NCBI GenBank assembly: GCA_902767285.1
Contig: CACXHC010000168.1
Coordinates: 1 to 21,246, forward strand
Source of the DNA: an uncultured Ruminococcus sp.
GTDB taxonomy: Bacteria; Bacillota; Clostridia; Oscillospirales; Acutalibacteraceae
Reading direction: 5' to 3'
Length of the DNA: 21,246 nt
Both the position numbers and the translations under genes were made by a program. Shown piece after piece: positions 5,908 to 13,829 of this stretch (the first letter of the stretch is position 1; each line of letters begins with the position of its first letter). A model generated the notes under the pieces. That model was not told the origin of the DNA, made no database searches, and saw only the letters and a list, made by a program, of their open reading frames with translations.

Positions 5908-7938
5908 ATGAAAAGGAAAATATACATTCAGCCCCATGACCTTCTTTTTTCGGTGGTACTTATTTTGTTGGGACTGTCGGCAAAAAGATTCGACCACAAC
6001 ATATTTGTTTTTGATATGATAATTGCCGTAATAACAGCGGGAATTATTATAGCGTGGTCGTTAAAATACAGGCATTATGTAAATCATGCGGTCAGAGGGG
6101 CAATAAAGGGCATAAAAGGTGTTAATCATTCTTATCTCGAAAAATTTTCTGTTCCGGTAGTTGTTACAGACCGTCAGGGCAGTATTTTGTGGTATAACAA
6201 AAAATTCCACATACGACTTGCACAGGACAAAGATTATTCCGGTGATCCCATATCTCCGTTTATAAACGGTCTTGATCCCGATATGCTGATAGATAATACC
6301 GGAACGAACATCGAGTTCGATGGAACATACTACACAGTTATAGCATCTGATGTTGATGATGGAATAGTTTTCTACTACATTGATGATACGGATTACAAAG
6401 TAACAGCCCGTTTGTATACCGACTCAAGACCCATAGTTATTACGGCAAGTCTTGATAATCGTGACGATTTTGAACGAAATATCGCAAATGATGATGTTAA
6501 TCTTGCTCTTATAAAAATTGAAACATCATTAAAAAAATGGGTTACTTCCTGTAACGGAATGTATATTAAAACTGCCGGTGGAAGATATAAAATCATCATT
6601 GACGAAAAAAATCTTCGAGGTGCCATAGAAGAAAAATTCAATATTTTAGATTATGTACGCAGCATAAAAATTTCTGATGATTCGCCATTTTCGGCGACTA
6701 TATCGATGGGAGTCGGCAGAGGAGCTAAAAGTTTTATCGAGTGTGAAGAATGGTCTTTGAGGGCGTTGGATCTTGCATTCGGACGTGGAGGAGATCAAGT
6801 TGTAATAAAAAGTAATGATGGATATGATTTCTTCGGCGGTGTTTCTCAAGGCGTTGAAAAATACGAAAAAATAAAAGCACGAGTTATTGCAAAATCGCTT
6901 GCTGCAAAAATAGCAGAGTCCGACAATATTTTTATTATGGGGCATCAAACCTCAGACCTTGACGCAGTAGGTGCCGCAGTAGGAATGTGGAGCGTCATAA
7001 GCAAAACATTCAAAAATCATTACACCAAAATAGTAATAAATCAGGAAACGACTCTTACGGGACTGTTTTTGAAAAAACTTAACGAAAACGGTTACAGCAA
7101 CGCATTTATTGAACCGAGTACAGCAAGAAAAAATGTCAGCGATAAAACGCTTCTTATTATAGTAGATACCCACTCGCCGACATTTGTCGAAGATCCCGAA
7201 CTTTACAAAATGTGTAAAAACATTGTTGTTATAGATCACCACAGAATGATGGTCAATCACATAGAGAATGCGAGCGTGTTCTTTCATGAGCCGTTTGCAT
7301 CATCGGCATGCGAGATGGTAACCCAGCTCATTCAGTATATGAACGAGGACGCACTCAACAATTACGAAGCTGAAGCTTTGCTCGCCGGAATAATGCTCGA
7401 TACCAAAAATTTTGTTTTGCGAACCGGTGTGAATACTTTTGAGGCAGCGGCGTTCTTAAAACGAAAGGGAGCGGATACCGTAGAAGTAAAAAGACTTTTC
7501 TCGGATTCTATCGTTTCATATCGCACAAGATCAAAACTTGTGGCAGATGCCAAAGCATATCGAAACAGTGCTATCTCAATAGCTGATGAAGATATGAACA
7601 GACAGAAAAATATAAGAATCACAGCGGCTCAGGCGGCAGATGAACTTTTGGGAATAAAAGATATTCAGGCATCTTACGTTATTTATAAATCTCTTGGTAA
7701 CACTTGCATTTCGGCAAGGTCGCTCGGAGATCAGAATGTACAACTTGTTATGGAATATTTAGGCGGAGGAGGACATCAAACAATGGCGGGAGCAAATCTC
7801 GGAGATGTATCATCACAGGAAGCATACGACCGTTTGATAGAGGCAATCGACAAAATGGGAGAAAAAGCCTCCGACAGCACTTCAACAATAAAAAGACGTA
7901 TTTTAGATACAGAAAAAACAAATAAAGCAACTGAGTAA
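5908..7938 (+). CDS. gdpP: Cyclic-di-AMP phosphodiesterase GdpP (DHH-DHHA1)
   Basis: Membrane-bound enzyme that hydrolyses c-di-AMP to 5'-pApA and so controls potassium, osmotic and cell-wall homeostasis. From the ATG at 5908 the protein has 676 residues, close to the usual 650-660. It has two membrane helices (about 11-24 and 32-51), a degenerate PAS-like region (80-165) and a degenerate GGDEF region (175-310) without a GGDEF motif. The DHH catalytic domain follows, with its ligands intact: His346, Asp350 and Asp352 (MGHQTSDLD), Asp420 (VDTHSP), DHH 443-445, and Asp498 (MLDTKNF). DHHA1 carries GGGGHQTMAG (619-628). The start rests on GGGAG (5892-5896), 11 nt upstream of the ATG; a GTG at 5890 overlaps that SD. 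The gdpP-rplI-dnaB order is conserved in Firmicutes, which supports the call. Confidence 0.96.
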   Translation: MKRKIYIQPHDLLFSVVLILLGLSAKRFDHNIFVFDMIIAVITAGIIIAWSLKYRHYVNHAVRGAIKGIKGVNHSYLEKFSVPVVVTDRQGSILWYNKKFHIRLAQDKDYSGDPISPFINGLDPDMLIDNTGTNIEFDGTYYTVIASDVDDGIVFYYIDDTDYKVTARLYTDSRPIVITASLDNRDDFERNIANDDVNLALIKIETSLKKWVTSCNGMYIKTAGGRYKIIIDEKNLRGAIEEKFNILDYVRSIKISDDSPFSATISMGVGRGAKSFIECEEWSLRALDLAFGRGGDQVVIKSNDGYDFFGGVSQGVEKYEKIKARVIAKSLAAKIAESDNIFIMGHQTSDLDAVGAAVGMWSVISKTFKNHYTKIVINQETTLTGLFLKKLNENGYSNAFIEPSTARKNVSDKTLLIIVDTHSPTFVEDPELYKMCKNIVVIDHHRMMVNHIENASVFFHEPFASSACEMVTQLIQYMNEDALNNYEAEALLAGIMLDTKNFVLRTGVNTFEAAAFLKRKGADTVEVKRLFSDSIVSYRTRSKLVADAKAYRNSAISIADEDMNRQKNIRITAAQAADELLGIKDIQASYVIYKSLGNTCISARSLGDQNVQLVMEYLGGGGHQTMAGANLGDVSSQEAYDRLIEAIDKMGEKASDSTSTIKRRILDTEKTNKATE

Positions 7939-7958
7939 TAAAAAAGGAGATTTGAAAA

Positions 7959-8402
7959 ATGAAAGTAGTTTTACTGCAAGATGTTAACGGTCTTGGAAAG
8001 AAAGGTGAACTCGTTACAGCAAAAGAGGGATATGCACGAAATTTTCTTCTTCCAAGAGGTATAGCAAAAGAGGCAAATGCTCAAGCTATGAACGAGCTTA
8101 AAAATGCCGAGGAATCCAAAAAATTTAAAATCGATACACAAATTGCCGAAGCAAATAAAGCAAAGGAAAAACTTGAGGGCAAAACGCTCGTTATTCATGC
8201 AAAATCTGGTAAAAACGGAAAGTTATTCGGCTCTATAACTCCCAAAGAGATCGCAAACGAAATAAAACAGCGTTACAATATAGTTGTGGACAAAAGAAAA
8301 ATATCCACTACATTAGATATAAAGCAATACGGCACATACGGTTGCGAAATAAAACTTTATACCGGTATAACAGCAAAAATTCTTGTCGAAGTATGCGAAT
8401 AA
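7959..8402 (+). CDS. rplI: 50S ribosomal protein L9
   Basis: Elongated large-subunit protein that binds 23S rRNA near the L1 stalk and helps keep the reading frame. It has 147 residues, the family's normal size. The N-terminal rRNA-binding domain carries the L9 signature from Gly13 (GKKGELVTAKEGYARNFLLP, then RGIA). A charged connecting helix spans about 45-75, and the C-terminal domain includes the FGSIT and ITAKILVEV segments. The ATG follows an AAAAAGGAG SD by about 8 nt, and the gene lies 20 nt after gdpP. It is probably co-transcribed with gdpP and dnaB, as in Bacillus. Confidence 0.98.
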   Translation: MKVVLLQDVNGLGKKGELVTAKEGYARNFLLPRGIAKEANAQAMNELKNAEESKKFKIDTQIAEANKAKEKLEGKTLVIHAKSGKNGKLFGSITPKEIANEIKQRYNIVVDKRKISTTLDIKQYGTYGCEIKLYTGITAKILVEVCE

Positions 8403-8432
8403 ATATTTTGTCGCAAAAAGGGAGGTAGACAT

Positions 8433-9791
8433 GTGAGCGAAAATGAAAATCTGTTTTCGTCGGTACAAATGCCGTATAATTCCGAATCCGAAAAATATCT
8501 TCTTGGCGGAATAATGCTCGATCCCGATAGTATGACAAGAGTTATCGAAATAGTTCCGAATGACAAATATTTTTATGTTAAAGCAAATAGAATGATATAT
8601 CGTTCTATGTTGGAGCTATTCACAACGAACCAACCCATAGATTTTGCCACAATAATGGGAAAACTTCGCAAAATCCCCGAATTTAAAGAAGAAGAATACC
8701 GCCCTTATCTTATCGAAATAGGACAAATAGGTATTACGGCACGAAATATCGCCGATTATGCTATGAATGTTCGTGATACATTCGATCGCCGTGAACTTAT
8801 ACGAGTTTCCAAACAAAATATTTCCGATTCCATAGACGGCAAAGAAAACGCCGATTCGCTCATAGATGAAGCAGAACAGCGTATATTTGATATAAGACAA
8901 GGAAAAAATATTCAAGGGCTTGTTCATATTTCGGAAGTAATTCAAGAAACGTATGACAGGCTCGATATGCTTAATTCCGATGAAAGCGAAGAACTTCGCC
9001 CGCTTTCCACCGGTATATCCACCCTCGATAAATATATAACAGGACTCAACAAAACAGACCTTATTCTGCTTGCGGCACGTCCCGGCATGGGAAAAACGGC
9101 ATTTGCACTCAATATCGCAAGTCACGTTGCCGTAAAACAGCATAAAAGAGTCGCATTTTTTTCGCTCGAAATGTCGAAAGAACAGCTTGCATCACGACTT
9201 TTGTCGTCGATTGCGTCTATCGAGAGCCAAAAAATAAAAAGCGGAAAAATGAACGATGACGAGTGGCAAAGGCTTATCCCTGCCGGAGAAATACTTTCAC
9301 ATTCGGATATGTATTTGGACGATACCCCAAGCATAACAGTTCCGTCAATGAAAGCAAAGTTACGCCGATTACGAAATGTTCAGCTTGTTGTAATAGATTA
9401 TCTTCAGCTTTTGCAAAGCGGCAGAAAAATAGAGAACCGAGTTCAAGAAATATCTGATATAACAAGAAATCTGAAAATCCTTGCCAAAGAGCTTAATGTT
9501 CCGGTGCTGGCCTTGTCACAGCTTTCAAGAGACAGCGAAAAACGTGCCGACCACCGCCCTCAGCTCTCCGATATGAGAGATTCTGGTTCTATCGAACAGG
9601 ATGCAGATATAGTTCTTTTTCTGTACAGAAAAGCGTACTACAACAATGATGATTCCGAAAAAGATGACGATACCGACGACCGTGATGCCGGTGAGTGTAT
9701 AGTTGCCAAAAACCGTCACGGCGAAATGGGAACGGTACATCTCCATTGGTCGGGCGAATTGATGCGTTTTACCGCAAAGGAAGATATATAA
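8433..9791 (+). CDS. dnaB: Replicative DNA helicase DnaB (DnaC in Bacillus naming)
   Basis: Hexameric 5'-3' helicase at the replication fork. It couples to primase and unwinds the lagging-strand template. It has 452 residues, normal for the family. The N-terminal collar domain (about 12-115) begins with the typical SESEKYLLGGIMLD, then a linker helix leads to the RecA-like domain. Walker A is RPGMGKT (216-222), followed by the FFSLEMSKEQLASRLL segment, Walker B VVIDYLQLL (319-327), SQLSRDSEKR and DSGSIEQDAD. An acidic stretch (DDSEKDDDTDDRD) precedes CIVAKNRHGEMG, as is common in Firmicutes. Translation must start at GTG 8433, 7 nt after AGGGAGG, because the adjacent ATG at 8431 is followed at once by TGA. 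No intein or insertion is seen. Confidence 0.97.
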   Translation: MSENENLFSSVQMPYNSESEKYLLGGIMLDPDSMTRVIEIVPNDKYFYVKANRMIYRSMLELFTTNQPIDFATIMGKLRKIPEFKEEEYRPYLIEIGQIGITARNIADYAMNVRDTFDRRELIRVSKQNISDSIDGKENADSLIDEAEQRIFDIRQGKNIQGLVHISEVIQETYDRLDMLNSDESEELRPLSTGISTLDKYITGLNKTDLILLAARPGMGKTAFALNIASHVAVKQHKRVAFFSLEMSKEQLASRLLSSIASIESQKIKSGKMNDDEWQRLIPAGEILSHSDMYLDDTPSITVPSMKAKLRRLRNVQLVVIDYLQLLQSGRKIENRVQEISDITRNLKILAKELNVPVLALSQLSRDSEKRADHRPQLSDMRDSGSIEQDADIVLFLYRKAYYNNDDSEKDDDTDDRDAGECIVAKNRHGEMGTVHLHWSGELMRFTAKEDI

Positions 9792-9794
9792 AAA

Positions 9795-11156
9795 ATGTCA
9801 GCTGATACTTTTTCTTCTGAAATTTACAAAGCAATAAATGATTACAGAATGTTTGACGGAGCAAAAATCGTCATAGTAGCACTTTCGGGCGGGGCAGATT
9901 CGATGAGTCTGCTGTATTTTCTTGTAGATAATGCCCAAAAACTGAATATTGTTGTTCAGGCGGCACACTTAAATCACAATATCAGAGGGGGAGAGGCTAT
10001 TCGTGACTACGATTTCGTAAAATCATACTGCCAAAATCTCGGTATAAAATTATATTACAAAAGTGTTGATATTCCGGCACTTTCGGAGAAATTGAAAATA
10101 GGTCATGAAGAATGTGGCCGCCGTGAGAGGTATCGTTTTTTTGACGAAATTTCAACCGAAAATACCGTTATTGCAACGGCACACACAGCGTCCGACAACG
10201 CCGAAACGGTCATTTTGAATATGGTTCGTGGCTGTGGCCTTGATGGATTATGCGGTATCCCTCCAAAAAGAGGCTCGGTTGTTCGTCCGCTCATTTTCTG
10301 TTCTCGTCAAGATGTTGAGGAGTACTGCGAAATCAATGGTGTTCCGTATGTTACCGACAGCACAAATTTGGGCGATGAGTATAATCGAAATAAAATCAGA
10401 CATTTGGTAATTAATGAACTGAAAAAAATAAATCCATCGGCGGAAAAAGCAATAAACAGAATGTCGGCGATTTGTCGAAATGATGCCGAGATAATTTCCG
10501 CCTGTGCTGATGACTGTATACGAAATTGTACCGACAACAGCGGTATTTCTGTCAATAAACTGAAACAATATAATGATTCGGTTTTATCTCATGCAGTAAA
10601 AAAACTCTTAAATGATAGATTTGGTATCATTCCCGAAAAAAAGCATACAGATATAATTATAAATATTATAAATTCGGGATCGGGTGCTGTTGAGGTAAGA
10701 AAAAATAAAATAGTTAAAATTAAAGACGGTATTCTCATTTTTGAGGAAAAATCCGAAACATCGTTTACTAAACCGATAACCGAGATGCCGTTTGAAAAGA
10801 ATCTAAAAATTAAGATAAATGGAAAAATTTTAGAAATTTCCGAAAAAAAACATAAAATTAACAAAAAATTATTAATTAACTGTCTTTCTTGTGGTATAAT
10901 ATCATGTGACACGAAAATTCGCACACGACAAAGCGGAGATATTTTTTCTCCTTACGGAAGAAATTGTACCAAATCCGTAAAAAAATTATTTATAGAGAAA
11001 AAAATCCCCCAATCCGAGCGAGATAAGATATTGCTCATAGCCAACGGAAACAACGTTTTGTGGATAGAAGGAATAGGAGTTTCTCGGCAAGCTGCCGTGA
11101 GTGATGAAGATGAGTGTTTTTATCAAATAAGAACGGAGCGTGAAGAAAATGATTGA
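9795..11156 (+). CDS. tilS: tRNA(Ile)-lysidine synthase
   Basis: ATP-dependent enzyme that converts C34 of the CAU-anticodon tRNA-Ile to lysidine, allowing it to read AUA instead of AUG; essential in most bacteria. It has 453 residues. The PP-loop motif SGGADS is at 31-36 in the N-terminal ATPase domain, followed by AAHLNHNIRG, HEECGRRERYRFF and the HTASDNAETVILNMVRG motif. A variable middle domain follows, then the C-terminal tRNA-binding domain (SGDIFSPYGR, KKLFIEKKIP, WIEGIGVS). The stretch coding the middle-to-C-terminal junction (about 10680-10900) is much more A-rich than the neighbours. ATG 9795 lies 3 nt after the dnaB stop, with AAGGAAG inside dnaB. It overlaps hpt by 8 nt; tilS-hpt-ftsH is a classic Firmicute block. 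Confidence 0.96.
   Translation: MSADTFSSEIYKAINDYRMFDGAKIVIVALSGGADSMSLLYFLVDNAQKLNIVVQAAHLNHNIRGGEAIRDYDFVKSYCQNLGIKLYYKSVDIPALSEKLKIGHEECGRRERYRFFDEISTENTVIATAHTASDNAETVILNMVRGCGLDGLCGIPPKRGSVVRPLIFCSRQDVEEYCEINGVPYVTDSTNLGDEYNRNKIRHLVINELKKINPSAEKAINRMSAICRNDAEIISACADDCIRNCTDNSGISVNKLKQYNDSVLSHAVKKLLNDRFGIIPEKKHTDIIINIINSGSGAVEVRKNKIVKIKDGILIFEEKSETSFTKPITEMPFEKNLKIKINGKILEISEKKHKINKKLLINCLSCGIISCDTKIRTRQSGDIFSPYGRNCTKSVKKLFIEKKIPQSERDKILLIANGNNVLWIEGIGVSRQAAVSDEDECFYQIRTEREEND
10892..10900 (+). promoter_or_regulatory. Candidate extended -10 element inside tilS
   Basis: TGGTATAAT is a perfect extended -10. The position 17 bases upstream (10872-10877, TTAATT) is a weak -35. It would start transcription about 240 nt before hpt and could give hpt-ftsH a promoter of their own. 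It lies inside coding sequence that is locally A/T-rich, so a chance match is quite possible. Confidence 0.3.
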
Positions 11157-11682
11157 CGAGGTTAAGGAAATTCTTGTGAGTGAATCTGAATTGAACGACA
11201 TTACCACTCGATTAGCGAACGAGATAAATCGTGATTATGCCGGAGAAGAAGTTATTTTTGTAGGCTTGCTGAAGGGCAGTTTTGTGTTTTTGAGCGACCT
11301 TATAAAAAAAGTAACTGTTCAGTGTAAAATTGATTTTATGATAGTTTCGAGTTACGGAGCGTCAACGGTTTCGAGCGGTAAAGTCAACATAAAAAAAGAT
11401 TTGTCACAGGATATAGCAGACAAGCACGTTATAGTTGTTGAGGATATTGTGGACAGCGGTATAACGCTTAATGCCGTTTTGGCTCTTCTTGATGAACGCT
11501 GTCCGAAATCGCTCAAACTGTGCAGCTGTTTAAGCAAACCTTCTCGCAGAGTAAAAGAAGTTAAAATAGATTATCTTGGTACCGAAATTCCCGATGAATT
11601 TGTTATCGGCTACGGTCTTGATTACGATGAAAAATACAGAAATCTGCCGTATGTAGCCGTTATAGACCCAAAATACATATAA
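11149..11682 (+). CDS. hpt: Hypoxanthine phosphoribosyltransferase
   Basis: Purine salvage enzyme that joins hypoxanthine (and usually guanine) to PRPP, giving IMP or GMP in the cytoplasm. It has 177 residues from the ATG at 11149, the usual size. The family marks are VGLLKGSFVFLSDLI (38-52), the flexible-loop SSYGASTVSSG (67-77), the PRPP-binding loop VVEDIVDSGITL (96-107) and the late IPDEFVIGYGLDYDEKYRNLPY. Start choice: ATG 11149 lies 10 nt after GGAG (11135-11138), whereas an in-frame GTG at 11140 is only one base from it. The ATG start overlaps the tilS stop by 8 nt, which suggests translational coupling. ftsH follows after 57 nt. Confidence 0.97.
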   Translation: MIDEVKEILVSESELNDITTRLANEINRDYAGEEVIFVGLLKGSFVFLSDLIKKVTVQCKIDFMIVSSYGASTVSSGKVNIKKDLSQDIADKHVIVVEDIVDSGITLNAVLALLDERCPKSLKLCSCLSKPSRRVKEVKIDYLGTEIPDEFVIGYGLDYDEKYRNLPYVAVIDPKYI

Positions 11683-11739
11683 AATTTATCCTTATTTGGA
11701 TAGAACATATACCTGTTTTTTTAAGGAGTGAATATTTAC

Positions 11740-13752
11740 TTGGATAGTAAAAATAGTATGAAAAATTGGAAAAATCTTGTTGTGTGGATAGTGTTCCCCA
11801 TAATGATTCTTTTGCTTGCCGGATTTATAGCTATGCAGACCCCGAAGGACGAACACCAATATTCCGAGATAATCGGAATGTTCAGCTCTCAAAGGGTTGA
11901 GCGTTTTGAGCTTAAGGCCGAAAGCGGCGAACTGAAAATAAAGCTCAAAGACAGTGGTGAGATAATAACATATTCGCTTGCATATCCGCAAAGATTTCTT
12001 GATGATGTTAAAGAATACGTCAACGCTCCCGACAGCACAGTGACTTACGACATCGAAAAATCTATCGACAGTGCGGTTTTGTGGTCAGTTATTCCAAATA
12101 TCGGACTAATTATATTTATAGTTGTTATTTGGGTTGTGATTATGCGACGAATGTCGGGCGGACTTGGCGGAGATAAGGCTCTCAGCTTCGGAAAAGCCAA
12201 AATCAAAAACTCAAGCAGCAACGAAAAGAAAAACGTCTTTGACGATGTAGCCGGTGCGGATGAAGAAAAAGAAGAACTTCAGGAGATAGTCGAGTTTCTC
12301 AAAAATCCCGAAAAATTTAATACTCTCGGTGCAAGAATCCCGAAGGGCGTTTTGCTCATGGGGCCTCCCGGAACAGGTAAAACACTCCTTGCAAGAGCCG
12401 TTGCAGGTGAGGCGGGAGTTCCGTTCTTCTCAATATCGGGTTCCGATTTTGTTGAAATGTTCGTTGGTGTAGGTGCATCAAGAGTCCGTGATCTTTTCGA
12501 TCAAGCCAAAAAGAATGCTCCCTGTATCATATTTATTGACGAAATCGATTCCGTAGGCCGTCAAAGAGGTACGGGACTCGGCGGAGGTCATGACGAGCGT
12601 GAACAAACACTTAATCAGCTCCTCGTTGAAATGGACGGATTTGATGCAAACATCGGCGTAATTATGATAGCCGCAACCAACCGTCCCGATATTCTTGACC
12701 CCGCACTTCTTCGTCCGGGTCGTTTCGACCGTCAAGTTGTTATGGCACAGCCGACTATAACAGGCAGAGAAGAGATTCTGCATATTCATGCTAAAAACAA
12801 GCCTCTTGCTCCCGATGTTGATTTGAAAGTCATAGCCGCTCAAACAGCCGGTTTCACGGGTGCAGACCTTGAGAATATTCTCAACGAGGCGGCACTTCTT
12901 GCAGCAAGAAAAGATAAAAAAGCCATTACTATGGAAGATATAGAGGAGGCAACAATAAAAATTGTTGTCGGTACCGAAAAGCGTTCCAAAGTAATGACCG
13001 AGAAAAACAAAAAAATCACGGCTTATCACGAAACAGGTCATGCAATTGCACACTATTTCTGTGAAACTCAGGACGATGTTCACCAAATCTCCATTATTCC
13101 TCGAGGTTTTGCGGGCGGTTATACAATGTCGCTCCCCAGCGAGGACAAAATGTATAATTCGTACAACGAGATGAAAGAGGAAATTGTTGTTCTTCTTGGC
13201 GGACGTGTTGCCGAAGCCCTTATTTTCGGCGATATTACAACAGGTGCTTCAAATGACATCGAAAGAGCAACAGATATAGCTCGTTCAATGGTAACAAAAT
13301 ACGGCATGAGCAAAAAGCTCGGCCCGGTAGCATTCGGCAAGAGTAATGACGAAGTTTTCATTGGCAGAGATATGGGTCATGTGAAAAATTATTCCGAAAA
13401 AGTGGCATCCGAAATTGATGATGAAATATCCATGCTTGTTCAAGAAGGATATGAGAGAGTTACTCAGATTCTTACAGATCATATAGATAAACTTCACGAA
13501 GTAGCAAAAGTTCTTCTTGTAAAAGAAAAAATCTCGGGTGATGATTTCGAAGCTATAATGAAAGGCACGTACGTTGAGCCTGCCGAGCCGATAAAATTGG
13601 AAAAGACTATCGAAATTCCCAAAAAAGAGATTTCAAAAAGAGAAAAATCTGAGTCAGCTCCCGTTAAAAAGCCCAGAAAAATAAAACTTGACGAAAACGG
13701 AAATCCCATCAGAAAAGTAAAGAAACCTCGTCCCGACGATTCGAACGAGTAA
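11740..13752 (+). CDS. ftsH: ATP-dependent membrane zinc metalloprotease FtsH
   Basis: Hexameric AAA+ protease that extracts and degrades misfolded membrane proteins and short-lived regulators. Numbered from TTG 11740 (670 residues), membrane helix 1 is at 13-31, the small extracytoplasmic domain at 32-111 and helix 2 at 112-135. Walker A GPPGTGKT is at 208-215, Walker B IIFIDEID at 263-270, the second region of homology is [18 protein letters not shown], and the zinc motif HETGH is at 430-434, with [12 protein letters not shown] supplying the third ligand region. The last 45 or so residues are a Lys/Arg/Pro-rich tail. AAGGAG (11723-11728) lies 11 nt before the TTG. GTG 11728 overlaps that SD and ATG 11758 is 29 nt away, so TTG is my choice with moderate confidence. 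It closes the tilS-hpt-ftsH block and is followed by a hairpin. Confidence 0.95.
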   Translation: MDSKNSMKNWKNLVVWIVFPIMILLLAGFIAMQTPKDEHQYSEIIGMFSSQRVERFELKAESGELKIKLKDSGEIITYSLAYPQRFLDDVKEYVNAPDSTVTYDIEKSIDSAVLWSVIPNIGLIIFIVVIWVVIMRRMSGGLGGDKALSFGKAKIKNSSSNEKKNVFDDVAGADEEKEELQEIVEFLKNPEKFNTLGARIPKGVLLMGPPGTGKTLLARAVAGEAGVPFFSISGSDFVEMFVGVGASRVRDLFDQAKKNAPCIIFIDEIDSVGRQRGTGLGGGHDEREQTLNQLLVEMDGFDANIGVIMIAATNRPDILDPALLRPGRFDRQVVMAQPTITGREEILHIHAKNKPLAPDVDLKVIAAQTAGFTGADLENILNEAALLAARKDKKAITMEDIEEATIKIVVGTEKRSKVMTEKNKKITAYHETGHAIAHYFCETQDDVHQISIIPRGFAGGYTMSLPSEDKMYNSYNEMKEEIVVLLGGRVAEALIFGDITTGASNDIERATDIARSMVTKYGMSKKLGPVAFGKSNDEVFIGRDMGHVKNYSEKVASEIDDEISMLVQEGYERVTQILTDHIDKLHEVAKVLLVKEKISGDDFEAIMKGTYVEPAEPIKLEKTIEIPKKEISKREKSESAPVKKPRKIKLDENGNPIRKVKKPRPDDSNE

Positions 13753-13771
13753 TCCAAAAAGCAATATTTGT

Positions 13772-13812
13772 TTACCCATGCTTATTTTTACGGCATGGGT
13801 AATCTTTGTTTT
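13772..13812 (+). terminator. Terminator-like hairpin between ftsH and uvrA
   Basis: TTACCCATGC (13772-13781) pairs perfectly with GCATGGGTAA (13793-13802) around an 11-nt loop and is followed by a T-rich stretch (TCTTTGTTTTT). It lies 20 nt after the ftsH stop and about 28 nt before the uvrA start codon. The T-run is interrupted by C and G, so termination may be incomplete. Confidence 0.7.
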
Positions 13813-13829
13813 TACATTGGAGGTGTAAA

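Noticed and set aside
9630..9690. The acidic repeat-like stretch in DnaB as an intein or insertion scar
   Set aside because: Frame and flanking motifs are intact and the length is normal. A variable acidic loop at this place is common in Firmicute DnaB.
12478..13086. A 202-codon open frame opposite ftsH
   Set aside because: It is a shadow of the AAA and protease coding sequence, with no start signal and no recognisable domain.
13742..13755. CGAAC near the end of ftsH as a LexA half-site for uvrA
   Set aside because: The matching GTTCG half is absent at the right spacing, so it is not a Gram-positive LexA box.
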